Made by a program: the position numbers and the translations under genes. From Phoronis australis (taxonomy: Eukaryota > Phoronida > Phoronidae), in assembly GCA_002633005.1 (NCBI GenBank), contig NMRA01000203.1:628393-692392 (forward strand): a stretch of 64,000 nucleotides of DNA, in the 5' to 3' direction. Below, piece after piece: positions 12,100 to 22,559 of the stretch; position 1 is the first letter of the stretch; each line of letters begins with the position of its first letter. The notes beneath the pieces were generated by a model. That model saw only the letters and a program-made list of their open reading frames with translations, was not told the origin of the DNA and searched no databases.

Positions 12100-15000
12100 A
12101 CTCCACAACATATCAGAAGGTGTGTCTTTCATACTAACCACTTGTGGAAGTTGGTCTCATTTTTGTCTGGCAAAACTCTCTTTGAAGTATAAGTTTTAAG
12201 GGGCATGTCTATGTGACATCAGAGTTGCTGTACTATTATATTAGTCCTGATGCAGACCCAAGCAGAGCGTGTTTAAATTGCAAAACTTAAAATAAAGGGC
12301 TACTGTGAACCTGTTAAACTATATATTTTTTGATAACTTTGGGGATTCGCATTTACCCTGACGTACAGTTTGAGGTTAATGCCCAAGGAGTTGTATTGAT
12401 GCCATTGTCTTCATATGAAATGGTCAATAGTCATAGAACATTGATTGATTAGTCTGAAGTAGACTAATTATATGCAGTATAAGTGGGAAAACTTTTCTTG
12501 GTGATATTTTCATTGTACCTCGAACCACATACATTATCCATGACAACTATTTTTATGTTGGCAAAATCAAATTTATTGTCTTTAATATTGCAGTTATTCC
12601 AGAACATTAGTACTGTAGAAGTGCTAGGTCTCATAGCTGAGATATTTGTATTGACATGTATTGTATAATGTATTTTAAACATGGAATGTTGTTTTCATAC
12701 AGTTTATCAATTGTGTGTTAAAATCAAAATGCTTGTAATATCTTTTGAACTGATGTTAGAATAAAAATGATATTGATCCACATGCTCTTATTTATTATTA
12801 CTCTACTTTTGTTTATGTAGTGAGTATTATTTATTATTCATATTTATTTTATTCCGTGTCTTTCAGCAACAAGAACTATGATAAAAATATGACAAAATAT
12901 TATGCTAAAATATTATATAAATTACTGTTGTATTTACTTGATTCTGGAGCTATACTTAGAAAACCATGTGGAAAATGTCATTCTATTAAATTCAGGCGGT
13001 TGCTTTCATACCAGTCTTAGCCCTGGCAAAGTCTTAATCAATTAAAGTTAAATATCAAAATAATTAAATATTATCATAATTGCATAAACTTCCATGTAAA
13101 TACAAATGATGTTTCCTCAAGATTGATATTGTATTGTATTGCTATGCTTACAAAGGGATCTGAAAAATATTGAATGGCATTTGCTTTCATTCTAGTATTA
13201 TTGCATCACGATGATTATCGAATTGGCCATAACATCATCAAAAATTATGTTTTCCTCAAGTAAATTATAAATTTAATTCACAAAAATTGGTTTTATGTCT
13301 AAAAACGTGTTTTTATTCAAGTTAGTTACCAAAGGCTCAGACCTGGTTTGAGGGTCTCCGAATACAACTTGGTCTCCAGCTAATAGGTGGCGCTGTTCCA
13401 AATGTGTGACTAGGCAAATTACACTAGGACGGCCATCTTGGGATATAGTATCTTTGGTTGTACTCCGCGTTGCTCGAACAGCTAGAAAAAATACGAACAC
13501 TCTGTTTTACAATCCCTAAGGACGTTGGGATTCGGAAGCGTTTGGTCCTTGCCATACGCCGCGACGAAGGAAAATATGTCCGTGTAAAATTTATTTACTG
13601 TTTTCGAATCATAATTTGTCGCATCTTGGACAGGATGCTGCCATAGCAACGAGGACCGGAGAATCTTCGGTCAGCCAGGCTGTGTTTTCNGAGTATTAGC
13701 CAGGATTTTGCCGTCAGAAATTCGCGCTCCTGAACTGCCAAATGGAATCTGGGGGAATTTTAGGGGGGGCTGGGGCATAGCCCCTTGGCTCCCCTCTAAA
13801 TCCACCACTGTCTTCCTTCCAGTTAACTGAAATTGAGCTCTAAAACGAGGTTATGCTTTGGACGAAAGAATTAGGTGTTTTAATTTTAAAATTCAACTTG
13901 GTCGAGATTAAAAAGACGTAATTATTAAAACCAAGAAAGCAGAATTGATGGTCATATAATTTTTATTTTCAATTGCGAGCCTAATTTTTTATCGTAATCA
14001 AAATATGTATTTAATAACATCAAGTATTATTTCAGATCAATGACAAATCAACTGTTAGTCCCGGTAGTGCTTACCTCACCAGGACCTAGGCTATGCTTGA
14101 AGCTAATAGGCCTACTCTTGATCAACAAATTAAACCAGATGAGACTAACTGCACATGACAGCAAAATGCTATGAGCCACCACTGTCGAATATATCTTCAA
14201 CTCGTCAACAATACGACCAGATGACCTGGTTCGTGTAGAAAGCATTTTTATCAAGAATTTGTTAGAAGAAACGTAACCCTGCATTCAGCATGATACCTAA
14301 TCCGTAACACTACGATCACCGCAATTTGGTCATGTTTACTTTTCATGTTTCGAACCTAGTTTTCCGGAAAAAAAATATATCCTTTTGTCAGACAACTCTT
14401 TGGTGCATTGACTTGTTCTTTGACTTTATTTTTCTACGTCTCTGTGGTTAATTATTGACACATTTTTTAAGATTTAATATTCAGGTTGGACTCCAAAGAC
14501 CGGCCATTTAACTCACCCAATGTAAATTTCCGCTTTGTTTATCGCAGTGAGCCTCGCTTTGGATTTTAATGTCCGCCGCGTGAATAGAGTCTATGGAAGA
14601 CGTAATGGAATACGCCATTGAATATAGGAAGGTGGAGCCAACTGTATTCAATGGTTAAGACAGTAATTTCACATTTGGTGAACAGTCCTGGTGAAGTTAA
14701 TTCGGGTGGACGACGGCAAATTTGATTGGCCTTGTTCATTTGGGCACCTAAAACATTCGTTCACGACGTTTTTTTCTCAAGAAGCAGTTTACCTGCTCTA
14801 AAAACAATAAACTTTCAGCAACGATTTATGCACGAAAATTCCGACGCACGGTGAACAGCCCTATAGTTTTAGGCTTCGATTTTTTAACGCGAGTGGTCAG
14901 AAATAGGTCATTTGTCTAGATAACGTCCCCTAAAAATCGGGCAAAAACGGATTCAAATCAGACGAAAAAGTTTTTGTTATAAATGCATACATTGCATTGA

Positions 15001-15800
15001 GAACTAGCATATCTACAGGAAATTGCGACCTAATATCGAGTATATATTTCTAATAACACAGTCGTACTCTTGAAACGTTCCTCGACTCCATCTTCTCTCG
15101 CAACAGACCTCAGCTCAAATTCCGAAAATCAATCACCTCCTCAAACACAGTTCGTTGTTCTCCGGTGTTGTGATCAACACAGGAAATAATCCTATCAGCA
15201 TTTCCATTCCAGAAGAGACGAAAAAATTATCTAGAAAACTAAGACTTAAAACGAAACACCGCTAGATAATTGTTTTGTTATAGTTAATGTTTAAAATTTT
15301 CTATTTCCGGATGGATTTTTTTAAGTTTCCGACGAACTTCTAATGTTGAGTGGTTCATTGTATTAACTTGTATATTTCACAAAGTGAAAATTATTCTCTG
15401 TTTTTGTGACTTTACTAGTTATTCAACATCATGGTTTAATTGCAGAAAAGCTTGTGGCTTAAAGAGGCCTGGAACTCGAAAAGCAGACTAAATTGCATTA
15501 CTAAAAATGGTTTACGTGGCGCGCTGCCATAGGTTGTCGAGCTTGCACCTCCTGGCCCGATAGTAAGACTCCAGTAGCGCCCCCACGTGGCTAGTACACT
15601 GTTAAGTGAAGTCATAGGTACTCTCGGGCCAAATCTACTGGGATCGCCCGCCGAAGGGGAAGGACAAGAGGAAGGTGGGATATAGAATCGGACAGGGGAA
15701 CAAGCTGAGGTAATAGTTCCACCATGGCCAGGTTTTTTATCCCATCTCGACGTGAGTCGTATAACCGGAGGCAACAGTCCCATCGAGTTCATCAGATTAT
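12100..15800. other. AT-rich intron sequence, no gene seen
   Basis: 12.2-13.3 kb is strongly AT-rich with AATAAA motifs (12290, 12761) but no coding exon ending before them. 13.4-15.8 kb has the partial MITE at 13691 and a fragment (CTCCGCGTTGCTCG) of the CTCF-core repeat edge at about 13463. Confidence 0.45.
13691..13810. mobile_element. MITE with hAT-like ends, copy 2 (partial)
   Basis: Same family as 3388-3540; the 5' part is cut off by the single N at 13690. It ends CTCTAAATCCACCACTG. Confidence 0.6.
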
Positions 15801-15806
15801 GATATG

Positions 15807-16284
15807 GTGCCGAACAATGACTTTCTAAAACCGCTCTGAGGTGGTGGCGTGTTACAACTATTATTAAAATCTCTTGGTCTGTTTACATCGACCTCTTGTC
15901 TATTTACATTGTCACGACGTTTTGTTCGGTCTATTCTCCGGCCGTCGTCAGGTGTTCCTGCGTTCTTAGAAGAACGAGCGCGCCGGATATGTGGTACACT
16001 CATCATGGTGTGATTTTTTATTATTTATTGTCCGAGGAAGGATTTGAAACTACGACTTCCGAAACTACAGGTATTTGAGTCCAGAACCTTAATCCATATG
16101 TAATAAAAAAAAATCACACCATGATGACTGTACCACATATCCGCCTCGTTCTTTTAAATAAGAATGCAGGAACACCTGACGGTGGCCGGAGAATAGACCG
16201 ACCGAAACGTCGTGACAATGTAAATAGACAAGAGGTCGGTGTAAATGGACCAAAAGATTTTAACAATAGTTGTGCCGAACAATG
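15807..16284. mobile_element. Fold-back insertion with 13-bp flanking repeats
   Basis: GTGCCGAACAATG occurs at 15807-15819 and 16272-16284, direct repeats that look like a target-site duplication. Between them are two inverted arms (about 15854-16019 and 16105-16271) sharing AGACAAGAGGT, GACAATGTAAATAGACA and AACACCTGACG, with about 85 bases of unique loop. Both arms keep a similar reading frame (GTPD-GRRIDR-KRRDNVNRQE), so the arms derive from once-coding or strongly related sequence. Confidence 0.7.
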
Positions 16285-16525
16285 TAGTTGAATTCTAGTA
16301 TTGGGAGAGGACTGTGACCCAGCAAGTACACTGTCACAATACTTTGCGGGTTAGTACGAGGATCGACCAACAGTACTGTCATCCAATGAGTGTCGAGTCC
16401 AACAGCTTGGATAGCAGACAAGACGTTTGAATATTTATGATTAACTGATTGAAGTTTCCCTTACAGAGGGCGCTAGCGTAAGAACTTCTCAAGCACAAAC
16501 TTGGAGTTTTGTAATGTGGGTAATC

Positions 16526-16778
16526 ATGCGCGCACCCAGGGGCGCTCGGGGGACTCGAACGAGCCCCCCCCCCATTTGGCGAAGTGGGCAAAAAGGTCCC
16601 CCTCTGAAAGACAAAACGTCCGAGAAAATGAGGCATAAGTCCATTAAACATGTGCAAAGCGTAATTCACAGTCGTGCTCCCGTTTTTTTTTTAAGTCCGC
16701 CCTCTTTTTTGTCACCAAAAGGTCCACGAAGTCTGGAATTCGAGCCCCCCCCTATTGAAGGCTGGGTACGCACATGGT
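16526..16778 (+). repeat. GCGCACCCAG-type repeat, copy 2 (most complete)
   Basis: Starts CATGCGCGCACCCAGGGG and ends AGGCTGGGTACGCACATG, a terminal inverted repeat of about 15 bases. GTAAT flanks both sides. Internally it shares CCATTTGGCGAAGTGGGCAA with other copies. It looks like a non-autonomous DNA element. Confidence 0.65.
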
Positions 16779-17220
16779 AATGAAACAACTTTCAGAACCC
16801 AAGCTAGAGTAGAAGTACTCGAAAAGTACGTGAAAAGCAATATAAAACTTGGAATTAAAATGATCGTGAGCATCCGCCCAAGTCTGAAATGTTTCAGACG
16901 ATGCATTTTTGTTGTTTTCCAATATTTTTTGTAAGTGATTGACAATTTCGAGTTGACATCACGGGATTTCTATTATTAGATGCTTATAATCGCCTGCAGG
17001 TGATAACAAGTCACTGTAACCGGAGGAAACATGAGAAAACAACAGGTCGAGCAACAAAATAATGGTGACCGAAATGCTGACTGGAAGATGAAACACCAGA
17101 TCACCGGTGTTGGTCGGTGATTCACATTTCATTGCAGAAACATAAAAAACAACCCAACCAGTCAAGCGGCAAATTAGAACACCTGCAAACACTATTTGAC
17201 GATATGTTAATTAGCGAACC

Positions 17221-17312
17221 TCGTTACGGTCATTTATTGACCGATACATACTACGTAAAATCGAGACGTTACGGTCATTTATTGACCGATACATACTACG
17301 TAAAATCGAGAC
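17221..17312 (+). repeat. 45-bp tandem duplication
   Basis: The unit beginning GTTACGGTCATTTATTGACC and ending CGTAAAATCGAGAC occurs twice without a mismatch, so it is a recent duplication. Each unit contains a GGTCA...TGACC inverted pair. Confidence 0.9.
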
Positions 17313-17599
17313 GACCAATCAGAGCACTAGTCATCCTCCACTGTGTTTAGTGTGAAAAGTCGTCAAATATTGCTGCTAGTTTTCCTGTGGTTTATAATGG
17401 TGACACGTTGCGTTTGTGGTGGTTGTGACAACTTAGTACTTGTCCACTCTTCGGATCTTTTCTCTGTCCCGCGGGAAATGCACATAATGTTTGTACAAGA
17501 AAATCGCGTGTTGGTGAACATGACACACAGGCGCTATATATTACGTAATATATTACGTGCATACGTCACACTAAAGTCCGTGGAGCTAAAAACTTTCAA

Positions 17600-17720
17600 T
17601 TATCACCATCGCCATCATCATCATCGCCATCACCGTCACCGTCATCGCCATTGCCATCGCCATCGCCATCATCATCATCATCATCATCATCATCATGGTC
17701 ATCATCATTATTATTATTGA
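17600..17720 (+). repeat. CAT/CAC/CGC trinucleotide microsatellite
   Basis: About 120 bases of (CAT, CAC, CGC)n ending in ATT repeats. It ends six bases from the lectin-gene D8C exon boundary at 17726. The His-rich plus-strand frame and the Met-rich minus-strand frame over it are by-products. Confidence 0.95.
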
Positions 17721-17725
17721 CTTAC

Positions 17726-17941
17726 CATTAAGCCACACTGGCGAGTCGCTGCCACATGCGCCTTTTTGTACACACTGAGTCGGCATTTTGGTTCCCCCTC
17801 TACTTTCAAATCTGTACCAACCTTCACCGTGTGGTAGAGCGGAGTCACACTGCGTGCTTTCGGACGGCAGTCTCGTATACGTCGTTCTTCTACTGTCATC
17901 GTTGTTAGCAAAATGAATACTTTTGTCACAAGGATCTGTAC
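17726..17941 (-). CDS. D8C domain, N-terminal half (exon)
   Basis: This 216-base exon (phase 1 in, phase 1 out) runs from acceptor GGGTTTAG to donor AATG|GTAAGT. It encodes TDPCDKS, a spacer, STQCDSALPHGEGWYRFES, GGTKMPTQCV, and ACGSDSPVWLN. The string C-D-x-GWYRF, GG-x-x-MPxxCV and C-x-D-x-P-x-WLN is the signature of the D8C domain known from uromodulin, GP2 and many invertebrate extracellular proteins. The exon ends right after WLN, and the intron opens into a long ATG-type microsatellite within about ten bases of the donor. Confidence 0.92.
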
Positions 17942-18286
17942 CTAAACCCAAGATGTAATATTTTTAATTAGTGAAAACTCGTAATTGACCAGGTCCGTAG
18001 TTAGGCAGCTGCAAAATCAAAGATGTCGTAAGTAGAGAGACACAATCACAATTTCCGAAAGAAAATATTCGTGCAAGCCCTAAAACGGCATCAAGAAGGA
18101 GATTTTTGGCCTTGAATAGAACACCACTCCAAAAAGGCTCCAGACTTACCTGCCAGAAGCAAAGGGTCCAATTTACCAAATTTCTGCTGTGAATTATTGA
18201 CTTGGTGGTTTCATCCAATTCTACGACAGTGTGTTGCCATACAAAGCAACACTGGCAACATTTCTAACAGTTAACACTGATATATA

Positions 18287-19094
18287 TGTTGTGTTCGTAG
18301 AACCAGTAAAACAACACAGATGAGAGTAAATTATAATACGTCTATTCGCTTGGAGAACTAATACAAGAAGGGGATGAGCACGTGGCTTGTGGGCAGAAAT
18401 ACCACGTGACTATATTCTAAGGAAAACCACAAGTAGCATTGCCAATACACAACATCCCTCTACCCTTAGCTGACAACTGCAAACGTAAATAAACATGGAG
18501 GAACACTTCAAACTAAACACAAACATGCATGTAACACACTGTCAGCAGTCTTGTTTGTAAAACGATACTAAGTGTCCAGTCATAACTAAAACGATGTATT
18601 ACACTGCTGTTTGCTGTAAGGTGATCCTACTGATGACTGAAGCTAGTTATAATAAGTAGTAATTAAAAGTTCAGCCTGTCTGGTTGGATTGATTTCCTTC
18701 CGGAACGTGTCACAACTACAGACGAATCCGTTGGTGGATTTTCTACGGGTAATCGTACGGTAGTAGCGTTCGAATCCGCAGTGGGATCGACCACAGGCGT
18801 AGAAGGTTGTTCCGTCAACCGAGTTGGCGGTACGAAGGCTTGTGGCGGAGGTAAGTTACTTGGCGGTGGGCCAAACGTGGTTGAAGATGGGTTGTCTTCC
18901 GGTGTGCGTCGTACTATGTGGTCTACGTGACGCCTCCAAATCCGTTTATCGGGCAACTCCACAGAAAATGACACGGGTCCTCGTTGTTCTATGATCATNA
19001 ATACAAGAAGGGGATGAGCACGTGGCTTGTGGGCAGAAATACCACGTGACTATATTCTAAGGAAAACCACAAGTAGCATTGCCAATACACAACA
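18287..19094 (-). mobile_element. Ty3/Gypsy LTR retrotransposon, interior collapsed in the assembly
   Basis: One LTR spans 18287-18454 (TGTTGTG...CACAACA, 168 bases). A second, partial LTR (19000-19094) matches the first over 95 bases without a difference. Five-base duplications ATATA flank the pair (18282-18286 and 19095-19099). A polypurine tract (AAGGGTAGAGGGA on the minus strand) abuts the first LTR. Between them, only the end of pol remains (18663-18998), and it stops exactly at the single N (18999). The interior of the element is therefore missing from the assembly, not necessarily from the genome. Confidence 0.85.
18663..18998 (-). CDS. Gypsy pol C-terminal end (integrase GPY/F-like module)
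   Basis: The frame, open at its 5' end because of the N at 18999, reads QRGPVSFSVEL and DKRIWRRHVDHIVRR, the end of the integrase typical of Ty3/Gypsy elements. It is followed by a Pro/Ser/Thr-rich tail with VVTRSGRKSIQPDRLNF before the TAA. No break is seen, consistent with a young insertion. Confidence 0.75.
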   Translation of the reverse strand: MIIEQRGPVSFSVELPDKRIWRRHVDHIVRRTPEDNPSSTTFGPPPSNLPPPQAFVPPTRLTEQPSTPVVDPTADSNATTVRLPVENPPTDSSVVVTRSGRKSIQPDRLNF

Positions 19095-19562
19095 ATATAG
19101 AACAACGCCTGGTTTTGCTGAAGAAATAAAGCCATGCAGCGACAAAGAATACATGTACGTCGTCTGAGCGTGTAAGTAAAGAGCGGCACGGTTGCATGTT
19201 TGATTTTTTTACAATTGTCTTAGCTAGGTTGATTTTAGAAGCGAATATATGATTTCATTGACGTACTGTGATTGTTTAACCTGAACCAACCGGTACACTA
19301 AAACTGGAAACGAAGAAGGACAGAAAAAACTAATATTGCCAAACTGACTCATAATATTAAGCTGGAGGAGGTGCATGTCAAGTCATTCATACTCAAGTTT
19401 TCTATAATGGTCCCTGCTTAGACTATAATTTTTGGAGGGGAAATGAACTTGATTTGGAAAATGCAAAATTATATTTTTTAAACTTGATTGATGATTGAAT
19501 CAAGAACCAATGACAGCACATTGGTCAATTATCACACTGTTACACAACACAAAGCACCTTTG

Positions 19563-19748
19563 TCAGACCGCACAAAAAGGATACACATTATTCTGAGTAA
19601 ATTTTGCATTGTTTTCTATGAGTTTAGTGTTGATTAATTTCACAAATAGTTCAACATCAAAAAGTAAACTGATATTCTCTACCGAATCTAAAAAATCACC
19701 CGCTTGGGTCGCTGCTTCTTGTGCCGTAGTCGGTGGGGGTAAAGTCAC
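19563..19748 (-). CDS. Possible unused or alternative exon in the lectin-gene intron
   Basis: This minus-strand frame lies between the EGF and D8C exons and reads LPPPTTAQEAATQAGDFLDS, VENISLLFDVELFVKLINTK, and ends at TGA. The Pro/Thr lead and following helix look protein-like. No convincing donor ends it, and the phase from the EGF exon is already satisfied by the D8C exon, so it would have to be an alternative end. Weak evidence only. Confidence 0.15.
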   Translation of the reverse strand: MTLPPPTTAQEAATQAGDFLDSVENISLLFDVELFVKLINTKLIENNAKFTQNNVYPFCAV

Positions 19749-21269
19749 TGTCCTATTTTAGCGTGAAGTCAAGTGGTGTACTTCAAATTGTCGGAATAAG
19801 AAATTTTAGATAAGTGTGAAATGTCAGGTCACCAGGGATACCTGTTTGAGCCGAGGCAACACAGTGATACCCAGCTGTCGTCATCATCAGACGAAAATTT
19901 GCCGGTGCAACCAGTCCGTATCAACAATTTACACTGGTGTGACTGTGAGCAGTGTGTACCCTAGCCAACCAGCTAGCTGTCAGCCAATACTCAGCTCTGT
20001 AAACTTGAAGGGTTGGTTAGTTATCAACTATAGCTGTATGAAGACTATCGTACCACAGTGTTTTGAGCTCCGTTAGACCCCGAAATTTCACACAGCCCGT
20101 TGACTACCCAGATATAGTTAACTTATGGTCATCACCTCGTCGTAAATCTTACATCAACATGTAGAGCTAACAGACCGGTGGGGTGCGTGCAAAATCTAGT
20201 AGTCATCGGATACTCACATTATTCGTTGCAACCGTTTAAGTGGAAAATAATCAAATAAACATCATTTTCTACCATAATGCGTTGCCTTTTGTAACAAAAA
20301 CAAGTGCGCTCGTGACACGGAGCTTGGACCATTTACTAAAATTTTGCGACGTCTTTCGGGAGATGATGACAGTTTCGTAGCAGCAAGGTTTATTATAAAA
20401 TTCGGTTGGCTGGTATTAAAATACTAGAAACTTGTAACTAAATGAACCAAGTTCCGATGATTCGTTGTGACATGTACGCATCCATGTACCAGTAGCGAAG
20501 AACAATTGATAAAATAATCGGGGGAGGGGGGGGGGAGAGAAACTGGTAAAGGTGACGCAATCGTCAAAAGCCGACTCAAGAGAATGCATCCCAATTTTAC
20601 CAGGAGCCGATTAACGACCGGTAACTTTGCCAACACTGGTAAATTTGTTAGTTTAGGCCTACTCAAGGATGAGAATAGTTTTAAAGATACTAACTTTGAG
20701 TCAGATTTTATTTGTCCTCTTCATACCGTGAATAATACGCTTACAAGGAAGTCACGCATTTCTAAAGATATGCGGGAATTTTCACCGCTCGACCTTCTGA
20801 GCGGCTTGTACCAGGATCAAAAAGAGCGCAGCGCCGGAGTCAGGTACAGTTGTGATGACCCCATTGCCCAATGCGAGCAAGACCTAATTAAGTGTAATTA
20901 CCCGACCATAAACTGTATTAAGCATCTCTGACTGTACATAACGGCGAATTTAACAAAATGCATTAACCACTAATTTTCGTTTAAAACGAACACCACGGCG
21001 GCATTCAGCTGGAAAAAAAACAACCAAGTACGGTTTTCGATTTTTAAAAATCGATGAACTAATTATCTAAAAACTACAACAATTGGGTACAATTGAAGAT
21101 AAACTACCGTGCGTATTGATATACTCGGTGGATATAGAAACGCTGATCAGAGTTAACAATATCACATGGATTCACTTTTTCAATATTCTTTCAATCTCGT
21201 TTAACCAGATTTTTGACCAGGAAACAGTTGTACATAATTTGTACCCACTTTAATTTTTTATTACTGACA

Positions 21270-22551
21270 AGGAGCAAAAATATATGGTTCGTTGATTATC
21301 CCAGACATATTTTTCACTTACTTACTGCTTTTCATAATTTAATTAATTACTCGTCGTCTACTCCGGAAGTGACGTTTTGGGAGGCAAGAATTTCGCGCCA
21401 ATTTCTTTTCATATAGTCAGACTATGAGAGCAGTCGAATCAGTCATTGTTCTACCTCGGTTGTGATAAGTTCGGTCGTCGTTTGCTTTTACTTACGAGTC
21501 AGTCAACATACCACGCTGTTGCTGCGTACTGGGGCGTACTCATTATCGTCTCACGCACAGAGGAAGAACTGTTTCACTTGCCCGAATGTCCGGCGACTCA
21601 CTCCCAGTGGAGGGTGATCTGAGCACCCAAACTGCTTACATCCCACCGTGTGACCCCCTCGCCACACACCTGGCACCTTCTAAATAGCTCCAATAAAAGT
21701 CCACAATAAACTATCAAACTTAAGGCTCACCGATCTTTTCATTGGATGACGAACTGTCCTCTTCACTGGGTGTCGAACTGGGCCCGTATTCACTCCCATT
21801 ACTCAACATCGCTGGAGGGCTGCTTACAGGCTCTGGGCTAGAGACAACAGCACAGGGCGAATCACTGCTAGTTCCCGGAATGGCAAGCAGTGGGGTACGT
21901 TCGGAGGCACGGGTGACAGTAGATGAAAGGCCTCCAGTCACTGTATATAGTGGCCACAGCTCACGAGGCTTCTCGCTTCAAAAACGAACTTCTCGGGGTT
22001 GGCGACGATGCACTGCCGGGAATCAACAGCGACGGTATGGTACCCTTCTTTAGGCGTTGTTTCGCAGGCACCTCCTTCAATTCAGCGTACATATCTCTGT
22101 CGTAATCTGACGGCAGAAAATGCTTGCCACACACTCGGTAACCCTCCACTGCTTTGTACGCTGCGTGGACGGGTAGCGCTGCATTCTTCACATGAACGAG
22201 CTAGCCAAGTACGGCGAAGTGTATCATCCTTCGAAGCGACGCAAGGTACCCAGACAAAGCGCGTGTGAGACGATAATGAGTGCATCCCGACACGCAGCAA
22301 CAGCGTGGCATGTTGACTGACTTGTAAACAAAAGCAAACGACGATCGAACTTATCACAACTGAGGTAGAACAATGACTGACTCGACAGCTCTCACAGTCA
22401 GACTATAATGAAAAGAAATCGGCGCGAAATTCTTGCCTCCCAAAACGTCACTTCCGGAGTAGAGGACGAGAAATTAATCAAATTACGAAGAGCTGTAATT
22501 GAGTGATAAATGTGTCTGGGATAATCAACGAATATTATTTTTGCTAAAAGT
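21270..22551. mobile_element. Long inverted repeat element carrying the THAP relic
   Basis: The left arm (about 21270-21545) and right arm (about 22270-22551) are inverted copies of one another, about 280 bases each. They share the segments TCGTTGATTATCCCAGACA, TACTCCGGAAGTGACG, TTTTGGGAGGCAAGAATTTC and CCACGCTGTTGCTGCG. Both arms contain the start of the THAP reading frame, pointing toward the centre. The centre holds the rest of the THAP relic and unique sequence. This looks like a DNA transposon or derivative with very long terminal inverted repeats, or an inverted duplication. No target duplication was established. Confidence 0.6.
21730..22311 (-). pseudogene. THAP-domain gene relic
   Basis: From ATG (22309-22311) the minus strand reads MPRCCCVSGCTHYR, the Cys pair that opens a THAP zinc domain. 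The middle (SKDDTLRRTWLARS) lies in another frame. The end (EGYRVCGKHFLPSDYDRD, then VPAKQRLKKGTIPSLL) returns to the first frame after an in-frame TAG. The C2CH ligands and the usual KxGxxPS end of THAP domains are recognisable. A Ser/Pro-rich segment follows, up to a donor-like GTGAGC near 21727. The frame breaks suggest a relic. It sits inside a long inverted repeat, so a transposon origin is likely, since THAP domains are common in P- and Kolobok-type transposases. Confidence 0.5.
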
Positions 22552-22559
22552 GACATGAA

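Noticed and set aside
15436-15792. 118-codon minus-strand frame
   Set aside because: No domain, no splice support and composition driven by local GC content; it could not be distinguished from chance.
21742-22357. Several overlapping 60-103 codon frames on both strands
   Set aside because: They are shadows of the THAP relic and its inverted repeat.
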